DNA from: Marinomonas hwangdonensis
GTDB taxonomy: Bacteria; Pseudomonadota; Gammaproteobacteria; Pseudomonadales; Marinomonadaceae
Reading direction: 5' to 3'
DNA: 64,000 bases
Assembly: GCF_003721245.1 (NCBI RefSeq)
Contig: NZ_RIZG01000001.1
Coordinates: 558,001-622,000, forward strand
Positions 15,883 to 25,159 of the stretch are shown here, in pieces (the first letter of the stretch is position 1; every line of letters starts with the position of its first letter). Under the pieces are notes generated by a model, which was not told where the DNA came from, did not search any database, and saw only the letters and a list, made by a program, of their open reading frames with translations. Position numbers and translations under genes: made by a program.

Positions 15883-17202
15883 ATGAGTATTCTTAGCGAA
15901 TTTAACCCCGATCAACTTGACCCGATGGAAACCGCCAGCATTGATGAATTACGTCATCATCAATTGCAACGTTTGCAGTGGTCAGTCAAGCACGCCTACG
16001 ACAATGTGCCCATGTACAAACAGCGCCTAGATAGCCTGAATTTGCACCCTGATGACATCCAGTCATTGGACGATATTGCCAAGCTGCCCTTTACTACCAA
16101 ATCTGATTTACGAGATAACTATCCCTACGGCATGTTTGCCACCCCCTTGAACCAAGTCGTGCGCCTTCATGCTTCAAGTGGCACCACAGGTAAGCCAACC
16201 GTGGTGGGTTATACCCAAAATGACATTGATAATTGGGCGAATATTGTGGCGCGCTCGATTCGAGCCGCAGGAGGGCGTAAAGGCGATATTTTGCACAACG
16301 CTTATGGGTACGGTTTGTTTACTGGGGGCTTAGGTGCGCATTACGGTGCTGAACGTCTGGGTTGTACTGTGATTCCGATGTCGGGTGGACAAACGGAAAA
16401 GCAAGTGCGACTGATTAAAGATTTTCAGCCAGACATCATTATGGTGACACCCTCCTACATGCTCAATTTGCTGGATGAAATGGAAAGGCAGGGGGTGAAT
16501 CCACTGGACTTGAAATTACGCCTTGGGATCTTTGGTGCAGAGCCGTGGACTTTAGAGCTAAGGCGTTCTGTAGAAGAGCGTGCAGGCATCCGCGCAATGG
16601 ATATTTATGGCCTGTCTGAAATTATGGGGCCCGGTGTCGCCATGGAGTGTGCAGAAACTCAAGATGGCCCCACCGTGTGGGAAGATCATTTTTACCCAGA
16701 AATTATTGACCCGAATACGGGTGAGGTGTTGCCCGATGGTGAAATGGGTGAGCTGGTGTTTACCAGCTTGAGTAAAGAAGCGCTGCCGATGATTCGCTAC
16801 CGTACTCGTGACCTCACGCGTTTATTGCCAGGTACGGCTCGACGCATGCGCCGTATTGATAAGATCACCGGTCGCAGTGACGACATGATGATCATCCGAG
16901 GAGTGAATGTTTTTCCGACACAAATCGAAGAAGAAGTGATTAAAGTGAATCACTTTTCTGAAAATTACGAGATACATTTGTATCGTAACGGCAATATGGA
17001 CGTGATGGAAGTGCATGTTGAGTTACGCCCAGAATGCGCTCAATTTGATGAGCAAAAAACCTTAGCCGCCATTAATGCATTGCGTCACCACGTAAAATCC
17101 TCTGTAGGTATCAGTATTAATGTGAAGTTGCGTGATGTGGGTGATATCTCACGTTCAGAAGGCAAGGCTAAGCGCGTTTTCGATAACCGTTTTACGGGTT
17201 GA
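15883..17202 (+). CDS. paaK: Phenylacetate-CoA ligase PaaK
   Basis: AMP-forming ligase activating phenylacetate to phenylacetyl-CoA, the first step of the pathway, 439 residues. The P-loop is LHASSGTTGKPTVVGYT (~residue 95), followed by the PaaK-type motifs YGYGLFTGGLGAHYGAERLGC, FGAEPWT and YGLSEIMGPG, and the C-terminal lid domain (GRSDDMMIIRGVNVFPTQIEE). It stands between the paaFGHIJ block and paaABCDE with its own 131-base leader, and GAGAG precedes the start. Confidence 0.95.
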   Translation: MSILSEFNPDQLDPMETASIDELRHHQLQRLQWSVKHAYDNVPMYKQRLDSLNLHPDDIQSLDDIAKLPFTTKSDLRDNYPYGMFATPLNQVVRLHASSGTTGKPTVVGYTQNDIDNWANIVARSIRAAGGRKGDILHNAYGYGLFTGGLGAHYGAERLGCTVIPMSGGQTEKQVRLIKDFQPDIIMVTPSYMLNLLDEMERQGVNPLDLKLRLGIFGAEPWTLELRRSVEERAGIRAMDIYGLSEIMGPGVAMECAETQDGPTVWEDHFYPEIIDPNTGEVLPDGEMGELVFTSLSKEALPMIRYRTRDLTRLLPGTARRMRRIDKITGRSDDMMIIRGVNVFPTQIEEEVIKVNHFSENYEIHLYRNGNMDVMEVHVELRPECAQFDEQKTLAAINALRHHVKSSVGISINVKLRDVGDISRSEGKAKRVFDNRFTG

Positions 17203-17242
17203 TGACGGACGAAAAATGGTCGATTAAAAAATACTCAATAAT

Positions 17243-17284
17243 ATGATACAAAAAAATAACAATTAACTTGAATTTATGTGTCAT
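17243..17284. promoter_or_regulatory. Inverted repeat before paaA, candidate PaaX operator
   Basis: ATGATACA (17243-17250) is mirrored by TGTGTCAT (17277-17284), 7 of 8 bases matching, with a 26-base spacer. It shares GATACAAAAAAA with the element at 10780 before paaF. Its position about 60-100 bases before paaA suits an operator. Confidence 0.45.
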
Positions 17285-17340
17285 TAGTTTATTCTTTTTG
17301 TATGTAGTCGTCTTATTTCTACCGCATTGGAGATCATCTT

Positions 17341-18330
17341 ATGTACGCACAACAAGTTGAAACTGGGATTAAAACCGTTAAGTCACTGGCTGAGATGGGA
17401 CCGGAAGAAAGGGCTTTTCAGGAGAAGATTGACGCCGAGATTAAAATCGAGCCGAAAAATTGGATGCCTGAGAATTACCGAAAAACACTTATTCGCCAAA
17501 TTTCTCAGCATGCCCATTCTGAAATCGTGGGTATGTTGCCAGAAGGTAACTGGGTTACTCGTGCGCCAACGCTTAAGCGCAAGTTACAGCTGATGGCAAA
17601 GATTCAGGACGAAGCAGGTCACGGTTTGTATCTATACAGCGCCATGGAGACCTTGGGCGCCGACCGTGATGAAGAGATTGAAAAACTGCATTCAGGTCGC
17701 GCTAAGTATTCCAGTATTTTTAATTATCCAACGCTTAACTGGGCTGATATGGGGGCTGTGGGTTGGTTGGTTGATGGCGCCGCAATCGTTAATCAGGTTC
17801 CGCTTCAGCGTACCTCTTATGGTCCTTATTCACGCGCCATGATTCGCGTGTGTAAAGAAGAAAGTTTCCATCAGCGTCAAGGTTACGAAATCTTGTTGCA
17901 CATGATGCGCCATGGTAACCAAGCGCAAAAAGACATGGTGCAAGATGCGATTAATCGTTTGTGGTGGCCATCTTTGATGATGTTTGGTCCAAGCGACGCA
18001 GACTCACCGAATTCAGCGCAATCCTTGGCTTGGAAAATTAAGCGTCATACGAATGACGAGCTGCGTCAACGTTTCATTGATCAAACCATTCCTCAGCTTG
18101 AAATACTCGGCTGTACGGTGCCAGACCCTGATTTGAAGTGGAATGAAGAACGTGGCCACTATGACTTCGGTGCCATTCAATGGGATGAGTTTTACGAGGT
18201 GCTTAAAGGCAATGGTCCTTGTAACAGAGAGCGCATTGAAACACGTAAAAATGCCATTGAAGGTGGCGCTTGGGTTCGAGAAGCGGCAATTGCCCATGCT
18301 AATAAAAAACAACAACAGGCGGCTGCCTAA
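17341..18330 (+). CDS. paaA: Phenylacetyl-CoA epoxidase subunit PaaA
   Basis: Catalytic di-iron subunit of the multicomponent oxygenase that epoxidises the ring of phenylacetyl-CoA, 329 residues. Iron ligands appear in the carboxylate-bridged pattern: [13 protein letters not shown], then [15 protein letters not shown], and [17 protein letters not shown] stands 10 bases before the ATG. It heads paaABCDE, and the intergenic region upstream carries a candidate operator. The C-terminal Gln/Ala-rich tail (KKQQQAAA) is short and probably disordered. Confidence 0.95.
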   Translation: MYAQQVETGIKTVKSLAEMGPEERAFQEKIDAEIKIEPKNWMPENYRKTLIRQISQHAHSEIVGMLPEGNWVTRAPTLKRKLQLMAKIQDEAGHGLYLYSAMETLGADRDEEIEKLHSGRAKYSSIFNYPTLNWADMGAVGWLVDGAAIVNQVPLQRTSYGPYSRAMIRVCKEESFHQRQGYEILLHMMRHGNQAQKDMVQDAINRLWWPSLMMFGPSDADSPNSAQSLAWKIKRHTNDELRQRFIDQTIPQLEILGCTVPDPDLKWNEERGHYDFGAIQWDEFYEVLKGNGPCNRERIETRKNAIEGGAWVREAAIAHANKKQQQAAA

Positions 18331-18351
18331 CTAGTATTTGAGGGATTCCTA

Positions 18352-18633
18352 ATGTCTGAGTGGACACTTTTTGAAGTATTTATTCGCAGTAAACATGGTC
18401 TTAACCATAAGCATGTTGGCAGCGTTCATGCCACAGACCAAGAAATGGCGATTGAAAATGCCCGTGATCTTTACACCCGCAGAAACGAAGGTGTGAGCAT
18501 TTGGGTGGTGCCTTCTGCTTTTATCACCGCCACCGCGACAGACGAAAAAGACGCACTGTTCGATCCGTCTGAAGACAAGGTCTATCGCCATGCCAGCTTC
18601 TACGAGCTGCCTGATGAAGTCGGACACATGTGA
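18352..18633 (+). CDS. paaB: Phenylacetyl-CoA epoxidase subunit PaaB
   Basis: Small structural subunit (93 residues) of the epoxidase, bridging the catalytic PaaAC pairs. The family pattern is complete: WTLFEVFIRSKHGLNHKHVG at the start, the AENARDLYTRR-like MAIENARDLYTRRNEGVSIWVV, and the C-terminal KVYRHASFYELPDEVGHM. GAGGG precedes the ATG. Confidence 0.94.
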   Translation: MSEWTLFEVFIRSKHGLNHKHVGSVHATDQEMAIENARDLYTRRNEGVSIWVVPSAFITATATDEKDALFDPSEDKVYRHASFYELPDEVGHM

Positions 18634-18640
18634 GGTAATG

Positions 18641-19402
18641 ATGACTAACTATGATGAACTGACAGAATTCTTATTGCGTCTCGGTGACAGTGCCTTGATT
18701 CAAGCACAAAGGCTGTGCGAATGGACCGGTCGTGCGCCAGCGCTTGAAGAAGAAATGGGCATGATGAACGTGGGTTTGGATTTAGTGGGCCAAGCACGTA
18801 ACTGGTACGAATACGCGGCGGAGCGGATTAACGACGGTACGGACGCGGATGCGCTGGCCTTTCGTCGTGATGAGCGTGCGTTTCGCAACCTACTCTTGGT
18901 CGAGCAACCCAATGGCGACTTTGCCGTCACTATGGCGAAACAGTTCTTCTACGATGCTTGGCAATTCCACCTTTTGACCTTGTTGAAGCAAGCCAGTGAT
19001 GAGCGCATTGCCGCCATTGCCACCAAGTCTTTAAAAGAGGTGACTTACCATTTACGTCGTTCTACACAATGGGTTGAGCGCTTAGGTGATGGTACGCAAG
19101 AAAGCCATGAGCGTATGGAAAAAGCCGTTGATACGGTATGGCGTTTTACCTACGAGTTAATGGAAGAAGGTGACACTGAGCGCGCTTTGTCTGCATCAGG
19201 GATACTGCCTTCGTTGGCGACGCTGCCTGAGTTATGGCGGTCAACGGTAAAACACACATTATCGAACGCGACTTTGACGCTCCCTGAACCGGCGAGTTCG
19301 TTTTATTTGAATGCACGAGCAGGGGTTCACTCGGAGCATTTGGGAACGCTGTTAGCCGAAATGCAATTTTTACAAAGAGCTTATCCCGATGCCAGCTGGT
19401 GA
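18641..19402 (+). CDS. paaC: Phenylacetyl-CoA epoxidase subunit PaaC
   Basis: Structural partner of PaaA with the same helical fold but without a functional iron site, 253 residues. Characteristic stretches are LLRLGDSALIQAQRLCEWTGRAP, GMMNVGLDLVGQARNWYEYAA and KQFFYDAWQFHLL, with VTYHLRRSTQWVERLGDGTQES in the middle. The tandem ATG pair at 18638/18641 follows TGAGG. I start at the second for better spacing. The stop overlaps the start of paaD. Confidence 0.93.
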   Translation: MTNYDELTEFLLRLGDSALIQAQRLCEWTGRAPALEEEMGMMNVGLDLVGQARNWYEYAAERINDGTDADALAFRRDERAFRNLLLVEQPNGDFAVTMAKQFFYDAWQFHLLTLLKQASDERIAAIATKSLKEVTYHLRRSTQWVERLGDGTQESHERMEKAVDTVWRFTYELMEEGDTERALSASGILPSLATLPELWRSTVKHTLSNATLTLPEPASSFYLNARAGVHSEHLGTLLAEMQFLQRAYPDASW

Positions 19403-19922
19403 GTTAATAACCACTGATCAGCGAGGTCGGTCAGGCGACGATCAGGACATTCAGCGTGCTTTTCAGATATTGCATGAGGTAATGGACCCTGAAGTGCCTG
19501 TTGTCAGCGTGATGGATCTTGGCATTGTCCGAGCTGTCCGCTGGCTCGATGGCCACATTCATGTGACGGTAACCCCCACGTATTCTGGTTGCCCTGCCAC
19601 CGAATACATTGAATCGTCTATTTATGATGCGCTGCAAGAGGCCGGTTTTGCTAAGCCTAAAGTGATTCAGTCGTTAGATCCTGCGTGGACAACGGATTGG
19701 ATTACCGAGCAAGGCAGAGAAAGACTGAAAGCCTATGGTATTGCGCCTCCGGTCGGCAGTTCCAGTAAACGTTCTTTGTTGTCTACCGTGACCTTGGTTG
19801 AGTGCCCCAATTGCGGCAGTCAGGACACGGAGCAGTTGAGCGAATTTGGCTCTACGGCGTGTAAAGCCTTGTATCGCTGCAAGTCTTGTTTAGAACCGTT
19901 CGACTATTTTAAATGCATTTGA
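19389..19922 (+). CDS. paaD: PaaD, iron-sulfur/assembly factor for the epoxidase
   Basis: MIP18 (DUF59) family protein thought to help mature the epoxidase metal centres, 177 residues. The N-terminal domain has the signature MDPEVPVVSVMDLGIVRAV and TVTPTYSGCPATEYIE, where the Cys is the conserved family Cys. The C-terminus adds a zinc-ribbon-like CPNC plus CxxxxxCKSC pattern (~residues 140-172). The proposed start overlaps paaC by 14 bases. A start further in is possible, since the first ~18 residues are not conserved-looking. Confidence 0.9.
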   Translation: MPAGELITTDQRGRSGDDQDIQRAFQILHEVMDPEVPVVSVMDLGIVRAVRWLDGHIHVTVTPTYSGCPATEYIESSIYDALQEAGFAKPKVIQSLDPAWTTDWITEQGRERLKAYGIAPPVGSSSKRSLLSTVTLVECPNCGSQDTEQLSEFGSTACKALYRCKSCLEPFDYFKCI

Positions 19923-19959
19923 GCCACACAAAAATAATCATGTGGCCATGGAGATCCAG

Positions 19960-21033
19960 ATGAACCAATTTCATTCACTGACTGTTGCCGATTTGCGTCG
20001 TGAAACGCGCGACTCTGTTTCGCTTGCTTTCGATATTCCGGCTGAGCTGGCTCAGAGTTATCAATTTAAACAGGGGCAATTTTTGACCTTGCGCACCCAA
20101 ATTGACGGCCAAGAAGTGCGTCGTTCCTACTCGATTTGCAGTGGCGTTCAAGAAGGTGAAATGCGTGTTGCCATTAAACGCGTTCCAGAGGGTGTGTTTT
20201 CTACTTATGCAAATGAAGTGGTAAAAAAAGGCGATCTCATTGATGTTATGCCTCCCCTCGGTAGCTTTACCGCTGAATTAGATTCACAGCGTCACGGTGA
20301 TTATTTATTGGTGGCCGCAGGCAGTGGTATTACGCCTATCTTGTCTATTGCCAAAACCACATTGGCGGCTGAGCCTTTTAGCAAAGTGACTCTGCTGTAC
20401 GGCAACCGTTCGACATCTTCTACTATGTTTCGAGAGCAACTGAGCGAGCTGAAAAACACCTACATGGAACGTTTCAATGTCATTTTTATTCTCAGCCGTG
20501 AGCAGCAAGACATTGATTTGTACAACGGTCATATTGATGAAGAAAAATGCCGCGCTTTATTTGCTCGCCATATTAATGTGAATCAGCTTACTGGGGCCTT
20601 TATTTGTGGTCCTCAGTTGATGACCGAAACCGTTCGAGATGTGCTCAAAGAAGCGGGCACACCAGAAGACAAAATACATTTTGAATTGTTCGCGGCAGCG
20701 GGCAATGAGCGTAAACGAGCAGAACGTGCGCAGGCAGCAAGCCATGCAGATGTCTCTGAAATCACGGTTATCCGAGATGGCCATGCCATGACCTTCGATC
20801 TGAAGCAAAACACAGAAAACCTGCTGAATGCCGGCAATGAGCATGGGGCTGATCTGCCTTATTCCTGCCGTGCTGGGGTGTGTTCAACGTGCAAATGTAA
20901 GGTCGTTGAAGGTGAAGTGGATATGGATGTCAGCATTGGTCTTGAGGATTACGAAGTGGAAGCCGGTTATGTCTTGTCTTGTCAGTCTTATCCTGTTTCT
21001 AAAAAAGTGGTTTTGGACTTTGATCAGATTTAG
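19960..21033 (+). CDS. paaE: Phenylacetyl-CoA epoxidase reductase PaaE
   Basis: Electron-transfer subunit moving electrons from NADPH via FAD and a [2Fe-2S] cluster to PaaA, 357 residues. The FAD motif is RRSYSICSG (~residue 51), the NADP domain begins LLVAAGSGITPILSIAK, and a C-terminal plant-type ferredoxin domain has Cys ligands in CRAGVCSTCKC plus the last one in YVLSCQSYP. The ATG at 19960 has GGAG 7 bases before it. An in-frame ATG at 19948 is less well placed. Confidence 0.94.
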   Translation: MNQFHSLTVADLRRETRDSVSLAFDIPAELAQSYQFKQGQFLTLRTQIDGQEVRRSYSICSGVQEGEMRVAIKRVPEGVFSTYANEVVKKGDLIDVMPPLGSFTAELDSQRHGDYLLVAAGSGITPILSIAKTTLAAEPFSKVTLLYGNRSTSSTMFREQLSELKNTYMERFNVIFILSREQQDIDLYNGHIDEEKCRALFARHINVNQLTGAFICGPQLMTETVRDVLKEAGTPEDKIHFELFAAAGNERKRAERAQAASHADVSEITVIRDGHAMTFDLKQNTENLLNAGNEHGADLPYSCRAGVCSTCKCKVVEGEVDMDVSIGLEDYEVEAGYVLSCQSYPVSKKVVLDFDQI

Positions 21034-21093
21034 TCCTGTTTACATACCTAAAAATAATAATGCAATGGTGTTATATCACCCGTGGAGAACAAA

Positions 21094-23148
21094 ATGAGCC
21101 AGAGCCCAATTTTACAAAGTTTTATCGCCGGCGAATGGTTAGGTAACCAAGTAGGGCAAGCCATCGTCAGTCCGTTAGATGGTCAGACGATTTACCATAC
21201 ACACGCAGAGACGATTGATTTTGCTAAGGCGCTTGATTTTGCTCGCACCAGAGGGCGTGTATCCATGATGGCGATGGACTTCCAACGTCGTGCTTCGTGC
21301 TTACGTGACCTTGGTAAATATTTACTTGAACACAAAGAGTCTTTGTACGCGATTTCCCTTTTGACCGGTGCGACTCGCAATGACAGCTGGATAGACATTG
21401 AAGGCGGTGCCGGTACGCTGTTCGCTTATGCCAGTGTGGGGCGTCGTGAATTGCCTTCTGGCAACTTAATTCATGAAGACGATGCGTTTCCTTTAGGTCG
21501 TGAAGGGCAGTTTTATGGCTCTCATATTCTGGTACCAAGAAAAGGCGTGGCGGTACATATCAATGCGTTTAACTTCCCGATTTGGGGGATGTTAGAAAAA
21601 TTCGCGGCCAATTTTTTGGCGGGTATGCCGTGTATTGTTAAACCAGGCACGTCTACGTCTTATGTGACGGAAGCCTGTGTGCGTCTGATGCAGGATTCTG
21701 GTTTGTTACCAGAGGGAAGCTTGCAGTTAGTGATTGGGCGCACAGGGGATTTACTCGACCGTTTAGATGGACAAGATGTCGTGACCTTTACCGGGTCAGC
21801 GAATACCGCTGCGAAGTTAAGAGTCACCCCAAATTTGATTAATAACTCTGTGCCGTTTAATGCAGAAGCGGATTCTTTGAACTGTGCGATTCTGGCACCT
21901 GATGTGAGTGTTGAAAGCCCAGAATTTGAGCTTTTTATCAAAGAAGTGGCTCGTGAAATGACGGTTAAGGCAGGACAAAAATGCACGGCGATTCGTCGCG
22001 TTTTGATTCCTGAAGATAAGGTAGACGTGGTTTGCGAACGTTTGTCGGCGCGTCTAGACAAGGTGACTGTGGGGGATCCTCGTCTAGATTCGGTGCGTAT
22101 GGGAGCGCTGGCGTCTTTTGATCAGAAGCAAGATGTGTTGGCGCAATTAGAGGTTTTGCTTGAGTCGAGTACCTTGGTTTATGGTCATGGCAGTGACGCT
22201 GGCATTGTGGGTGATGAGGTCCAAAACGGTGCTTTCGTGAAGCCGACCTTGCTGCTCAGTAATGATCCTGATGCGCCAGGTGGTGCTCATGATATTGAAG
22301 CCTTTGGCCCTATCAGTACTTTGATGCCTTATCGTGACCTTGATCATGCGGTTGCCCTTGCGGCACGTGGTAAAGGCTCTTTGGTGACAACCTTGGTGAC
22401 CGCGGACCCTCAGATCGCGAGACAAGTGGTTCCTGCTTTGGCGGTGTGGCATGGTCGTGTGCATATTTTGGACCGCGCTTCGTCGAAAGAGTCGACAGGC
22501 CATGGTTCTCCTTTGCCTATGCTTAAGCACGGTGGCCCTGGTCGAGCCGGTGGTGGTGAAGAGTTAGGTGGTTTGCGTGGGGTGAAACATTATATGCAGC
22601 GTACGGCCATACAAGGTTCACCGACCATGTTGTCAGCGGTTACCGATGAATATGTTCGTGGTGGTGATACTTTTGAGAGTGATGTGCATCCGTTCCGTCG
22701 TTACTTTGAAACCTTACGCATTGGTGAGTCTCTGTTAACGCACAGACGCACAGTGACAGAAAGTGACATTGTTAATTTTGGCTGTTTGTCTGGCGATCAT
22801 TTTTATATGCACTTTGATGACATAGCGGCCCGTGACTCTCAGTTTGAACAGCGTATAGCTCATGGCTACTTTGTGTTATCGGCTGCTGCGGGTCTGTTTG
22901 TTTCTCCGGGTGAAGGCCCAGTGTTAGCAAACTATGGTTTGGATACCTTGCGCTTTATTACGCCAGTCCCGATTGGTGACACCATACGAGCACGTTTGAC
23001 GTGTAAGCGTAAGATTGACCAAGGTAAGCTCAGCCCAAAAGGGGAGCCTCAAGGCGTTGTCGTTTGGGACGTGCAAGTTACTAATCAAAAAGATGAATTG
23101 GTAGCAAGTTACGACATTCTCACACTGGTAAAAAAGCAATTTAATTGA
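21094..23148 (+). CDS. paaZ: Bifunctional oxepin-CoA hydrolase / aldehyde dehydrogenase PaaZ
   Basis: Ring-opening enzyme: a C-terminal MaoC hotdog domain hydrolyses oxepin-CoA and an N-terminal aldehyde dehydrogenase oxidises the resulting semialdehyde; 684 residues. The dehydrogenase part (~1-510) shows the NAD-site FTGSANTA, catalytic Cys in KAGQKCTAIRRV, and GRAGGGEELGG. The MaoC part (~540-684) has FGCLSGDHFYMHFDD, the hydratase Asp/His motif. GGAG precedes the ATG at 21094. It follows paaE by 60 bases and may be co-transcribed with it. Confidence 0.95.
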   Translation: MSQSPILQSFIAGEWLGNQVGQAIVSPLDGQTIYHTHAETIDFAKALDFARTRGRVSMMAMDFQRRASCLRDLGKYLLEHKESLYAISLLTGATRNDSWIDIEGGAGTLFAYASVGRRELPSGNLIHEDDAFPLGREGQFYGSHILVPRKGVAVHINAFNFPIWGMLEKFAANFLAGMPCIVKPGTSTSYVTEACVRLMQDSGLLPEGSLQLVIGRTGDLLDRLDGQDVVTFTGSANTAAKLRVTPNLINNSVPFNAEADSLNCAILAPDVSVESPEFELFIKEVAREMTVKAGQKCTAIRRVLIPEDKVDVVCERLSARLDKVTVGDPRLDSVRMGALASFDQKQDVLAQLEVLLESSTLVYGHGSDAGIVGDEVQNGAFVKPTLLLSNDPDAPGGAHDIEAFGPISTLMPYRDLDHAVALAARGKGSLVTTLVTADPQIARQVVPALAVWHGRVHILDRASSKESTGHGSPLPMLKHGGPGRAGGGEELGGLRGVKHYMQRTAIQGSPTMLSAVTDEYVRGGDTFESDVHPFRRYFETLRIGESLLTHRRTVTESDIVNFGCLSGDHFYMHFDDIAARDSQFEQRIAHGYFVLSAAAGLFVSPGEGPVLANYGLDTLRFITPVPIGDTIRARLTCKRKIDQGKLSPKGEPQGVVVWDVQVTNQKDELVASYDILTLVKKQFN

Positions 23149-23163
23149 CTCTTTGATTAATGT

Positions 23164-23194
23164 AGGACAAAGGCGGTGTTATCGCCTTTGTCCT
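23164..23194 (+). terminator. Strong hairpin after paaZ
   Basis: AGGACAAAGGCG (23164-23175) and CGCCTTTGTCCT (23183-23194) form a perfect 12-base-pair stem with a 7-base loop, followed by GTTTTG. The T tract is short, so termination may be partial, allowing some read-through into the TRAP genes. Confidence 0.65.
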
Positions 23195-23234
23195 GTTTTG
23201 CCTCATAAAAATTATAAAAAGTGTAGGAAGGGTT

Positions 23235-23768
23235 ATGTCGATAAAAAAGTGGATTGATGAGCGTTATCCTGAACCGAATATTTACCGCTGGATTGGTTTC
23301 ATATTAGAAGCCATTTCGGCGTCTGTATTGTTTTTTTTAATGATGCTGACTTGTGTGGATGTCACAGGAAGATATTTGTTTAACAACTCCGTAAACGGGG
23401 CTTTCGAGCTGACACAAATAGGGCTGGCGATATTAGTTTTTGCTCAAATGCCACTTATTACTTGGCGTGGGAACCATGTCGTAGTGGATTTGCTAGACAA
23501 TTTCTTAGGCGGACGCATCGTTAAATTGCTCGGTATGTTCTCTGTGTTTGTTGTTTCTTCTGCGTTTTATTTCTTAGCTCACCGTATTTATGAACTGGCA
23601 GAGCGTTCGATTCGTCGTGGTGAAGTCACGGAATACCTCAAAATTCCAACAGGCTATTTAACGGAGTACATCGCCATCATGAGTTGGTTAACCGCCGCTT
23701 GCATGTTGACGTACGGTGCCTATCGCGTGCTGAAAGGCGATCATCAATCTCAGCAACTTGGAGACTAA
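23235..23768 (+). CDS. TRAP transporter small permease (DctQ type)
   Basis: Inner-membrane small subunit of a TRAP transporter, 177 residues with four predicted membrane helices. Helix 1 runs ~20-42 (ISASVLFFLMMLTCVDVTGRYLF), with the DctQ signature GAFELTQIGLAILVFAQMPL in helix 2 and WRGNHVVVDLL after it. AGGAAGG precedes the ATG. It is followed after one base by the large permease gene. Placement directly after paaZ makes an aromatic or other organic acid a candidate substrate, but nothing in the sequence proves it. Confidence 0.9.
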   Translation: MSIKKWIDERYPEPNIYRWIGFILEAISASVLFFLMMLTCVDVTGRYLFNNSVNGAFELTQIGLAILVFAQMPLITWRGNHVVVDLLDNFLGGRIVKLLGMFSVFVVSSAFYFLAHRIYELAERSIRRGEVTEYLKIPTGYLTEYIAIMSWLTAACMLTYGAYRVLKGDHQSQQLGD

Positions 23769-23769
23769 C

Positions 23770-25098
23770 ATGTCAGTGGTTTTAATCGGCTTCGCCGTGC
23801 TTTTGGTTCTAATTTTGGTGGTGCGTATGCCCATTGCCTTTGCAATGGGGTTAGTGGGTTTCTTTGGTTTTGCTATGTTGCAAGGCTTGAGTTTTGACAA
23901 TCTGTTTTCGTTTCGCTGGACGTCTACCCTGACACTGGCTGCTAGCCGTGTCATAGGCACAGTACAAGACTATAACTTGTCCATCATCCCCTTGTTTATT
24001 CTCATGGGGAATCTAGTGACTCGGGCAGGGTTGTCACAAGAACTTTACAATGCGGCTTATGCGTTCTTAGGCCATCGTAAAGGCGGGTTGGCGATGTCTA
24101 CGGTTTTAGCCTGCGGTGGTTTTTCGGCGATTTGTGGTTCCAGTTTAGCTACGTCGGCAACCATGGCAAAAGTGGCCATGCCGCCCATGCGCAAATTTGG
24201 CTACTCAGATAGCTTGGCAACAGCGTCGATCGCAGCCGGTGGTTCACTGGGTATCTTAATTCCCCCTAGTGTGATTCTGGTGATTTATGGACTGCTAACA
24301 CAAACGAGCATTCGTGAGCTTTTTGCTGCGGGATTGATACCTGGTTTATTGGGGATTCTTCTTTATTTAGGCGCGGTTCGCTATGTGGTGTGGCGTAATC
24401 CAGCCTCGGGTCCATCAGGCGAGAAAATGGGCTTTAAAGAAAGACTGATAGCGCTTAAGAGTATTTGGGGGGTCTTGTCACTTTTTATTGTGGTGATGGG
24501 GGGGATTTATCTGGGCATCTTCACTCCAACGGAGGCCGCCGGTTTCGGTGCTGGGGGCGCTTTGTTGATTGGTCTAGGACGTCGTAGATTAAGTTTTTCC
24601 AGTCTTTTTGAAGCTCTAGTCGACTCGACACGCACTTCAGCCATGCTGTTTAGTGTGGTGATTGGGGCGTTCATCTTCTCTGACTTTATCACTCGCGCGG
24701 GCTTACCGGATGCCTTGCTTGGTTTTGTGACGGCATTGGATATGAGTCCTATGCTGGTGATGATGGTGATCTTGGTAATTTATCTTATTTTGGGAATGGT
24801 GTTCGAAAGTCTTTCTATGCTGCTGTTAACCGTACCGGTCTTTTATCCATTGGTAGCGGGCATGGGGTTTGATCTTATTTGGTTTGGCATTGTGGTTGTG
24901 ATTGTCATTGAGATCAGTCTGATTACGCCACCAGTGGGGATGAACGTTTTTGTGTTGAGCTCCGTCATAAAAGGCGTGTCAGCGGGCACCATTTTTAAAG
25001 GGGTAACACCTTTCTGGTGTGCCGATATTATTCGATTGTTAATTGTTGCTTTTTTTGTGCAGGTGTCATTGTTCTTGCCAAATGTGTTGTACGGCTAG
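23770..25098 (+). CDS. TRAP transporter large permease (DctM type)
   Basis: Sodium-coupled translocating subunit of the TRAP transporter, 442 residues, about 12 membrane segments. DctM hallmarks are visible: RMPIAFAMGLVGF near the start, PLFILMGNL, GGFSAICGSSLATSATMAKVAMPPM, and AAGGSLGILIPPSVILVIYG, with the second repeat at GMVFESLSMLLLTVPVFYPL and ISLITPPVGMNVFVL. I take the ATG at 23770, one base after the dctQ stop, rather than a TTG four codons earlier. Confidence 0.92.
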   Translation: MSVVLIGFAVLLVLILVVRMPIAFAMGLVGFFGFAMLQGLSFDNLFSFRWTSTLTLAASRVIGTVQDYNLSIIPLFILMGNLVTRAGLSQELYNAAYAFLGHRKGGLAMSTVLACGGFSAICGSSLATSATMAKVAMPPMRKFGYSDSLATASIAAGGSLGILIPPSVILVIYGLLTQTSIRELFAAGLIPGLLGILLYLGAVRYVVWRNPASGPSGEKMGFKERLIALKSIWGVLSLFIVVMGGIYLGIFTPTEAAGFGAGGALLIGLGRRRLSFSSLFEALVDSTRTSAMLFSVVIGAFIFSDFITRAGLPDALLGFVTALDMSPMLVMMVILVIYLILGMVFESLSMLLLTVPVFYPLVAGMGFDLIWFGIVVVIVIEISLITPPVGMNVFVLSSVIKGVSAGTIFKGVTPFWCADIIRLLIVAFFVQVSLFLPNVLYG

Positions 25099-25159
25099 TC
25101 TAGCAGGTGTGAACCTGAGTTGTGTTTCTTATAAAAATCATAAAATAGAGGAATAGAAA

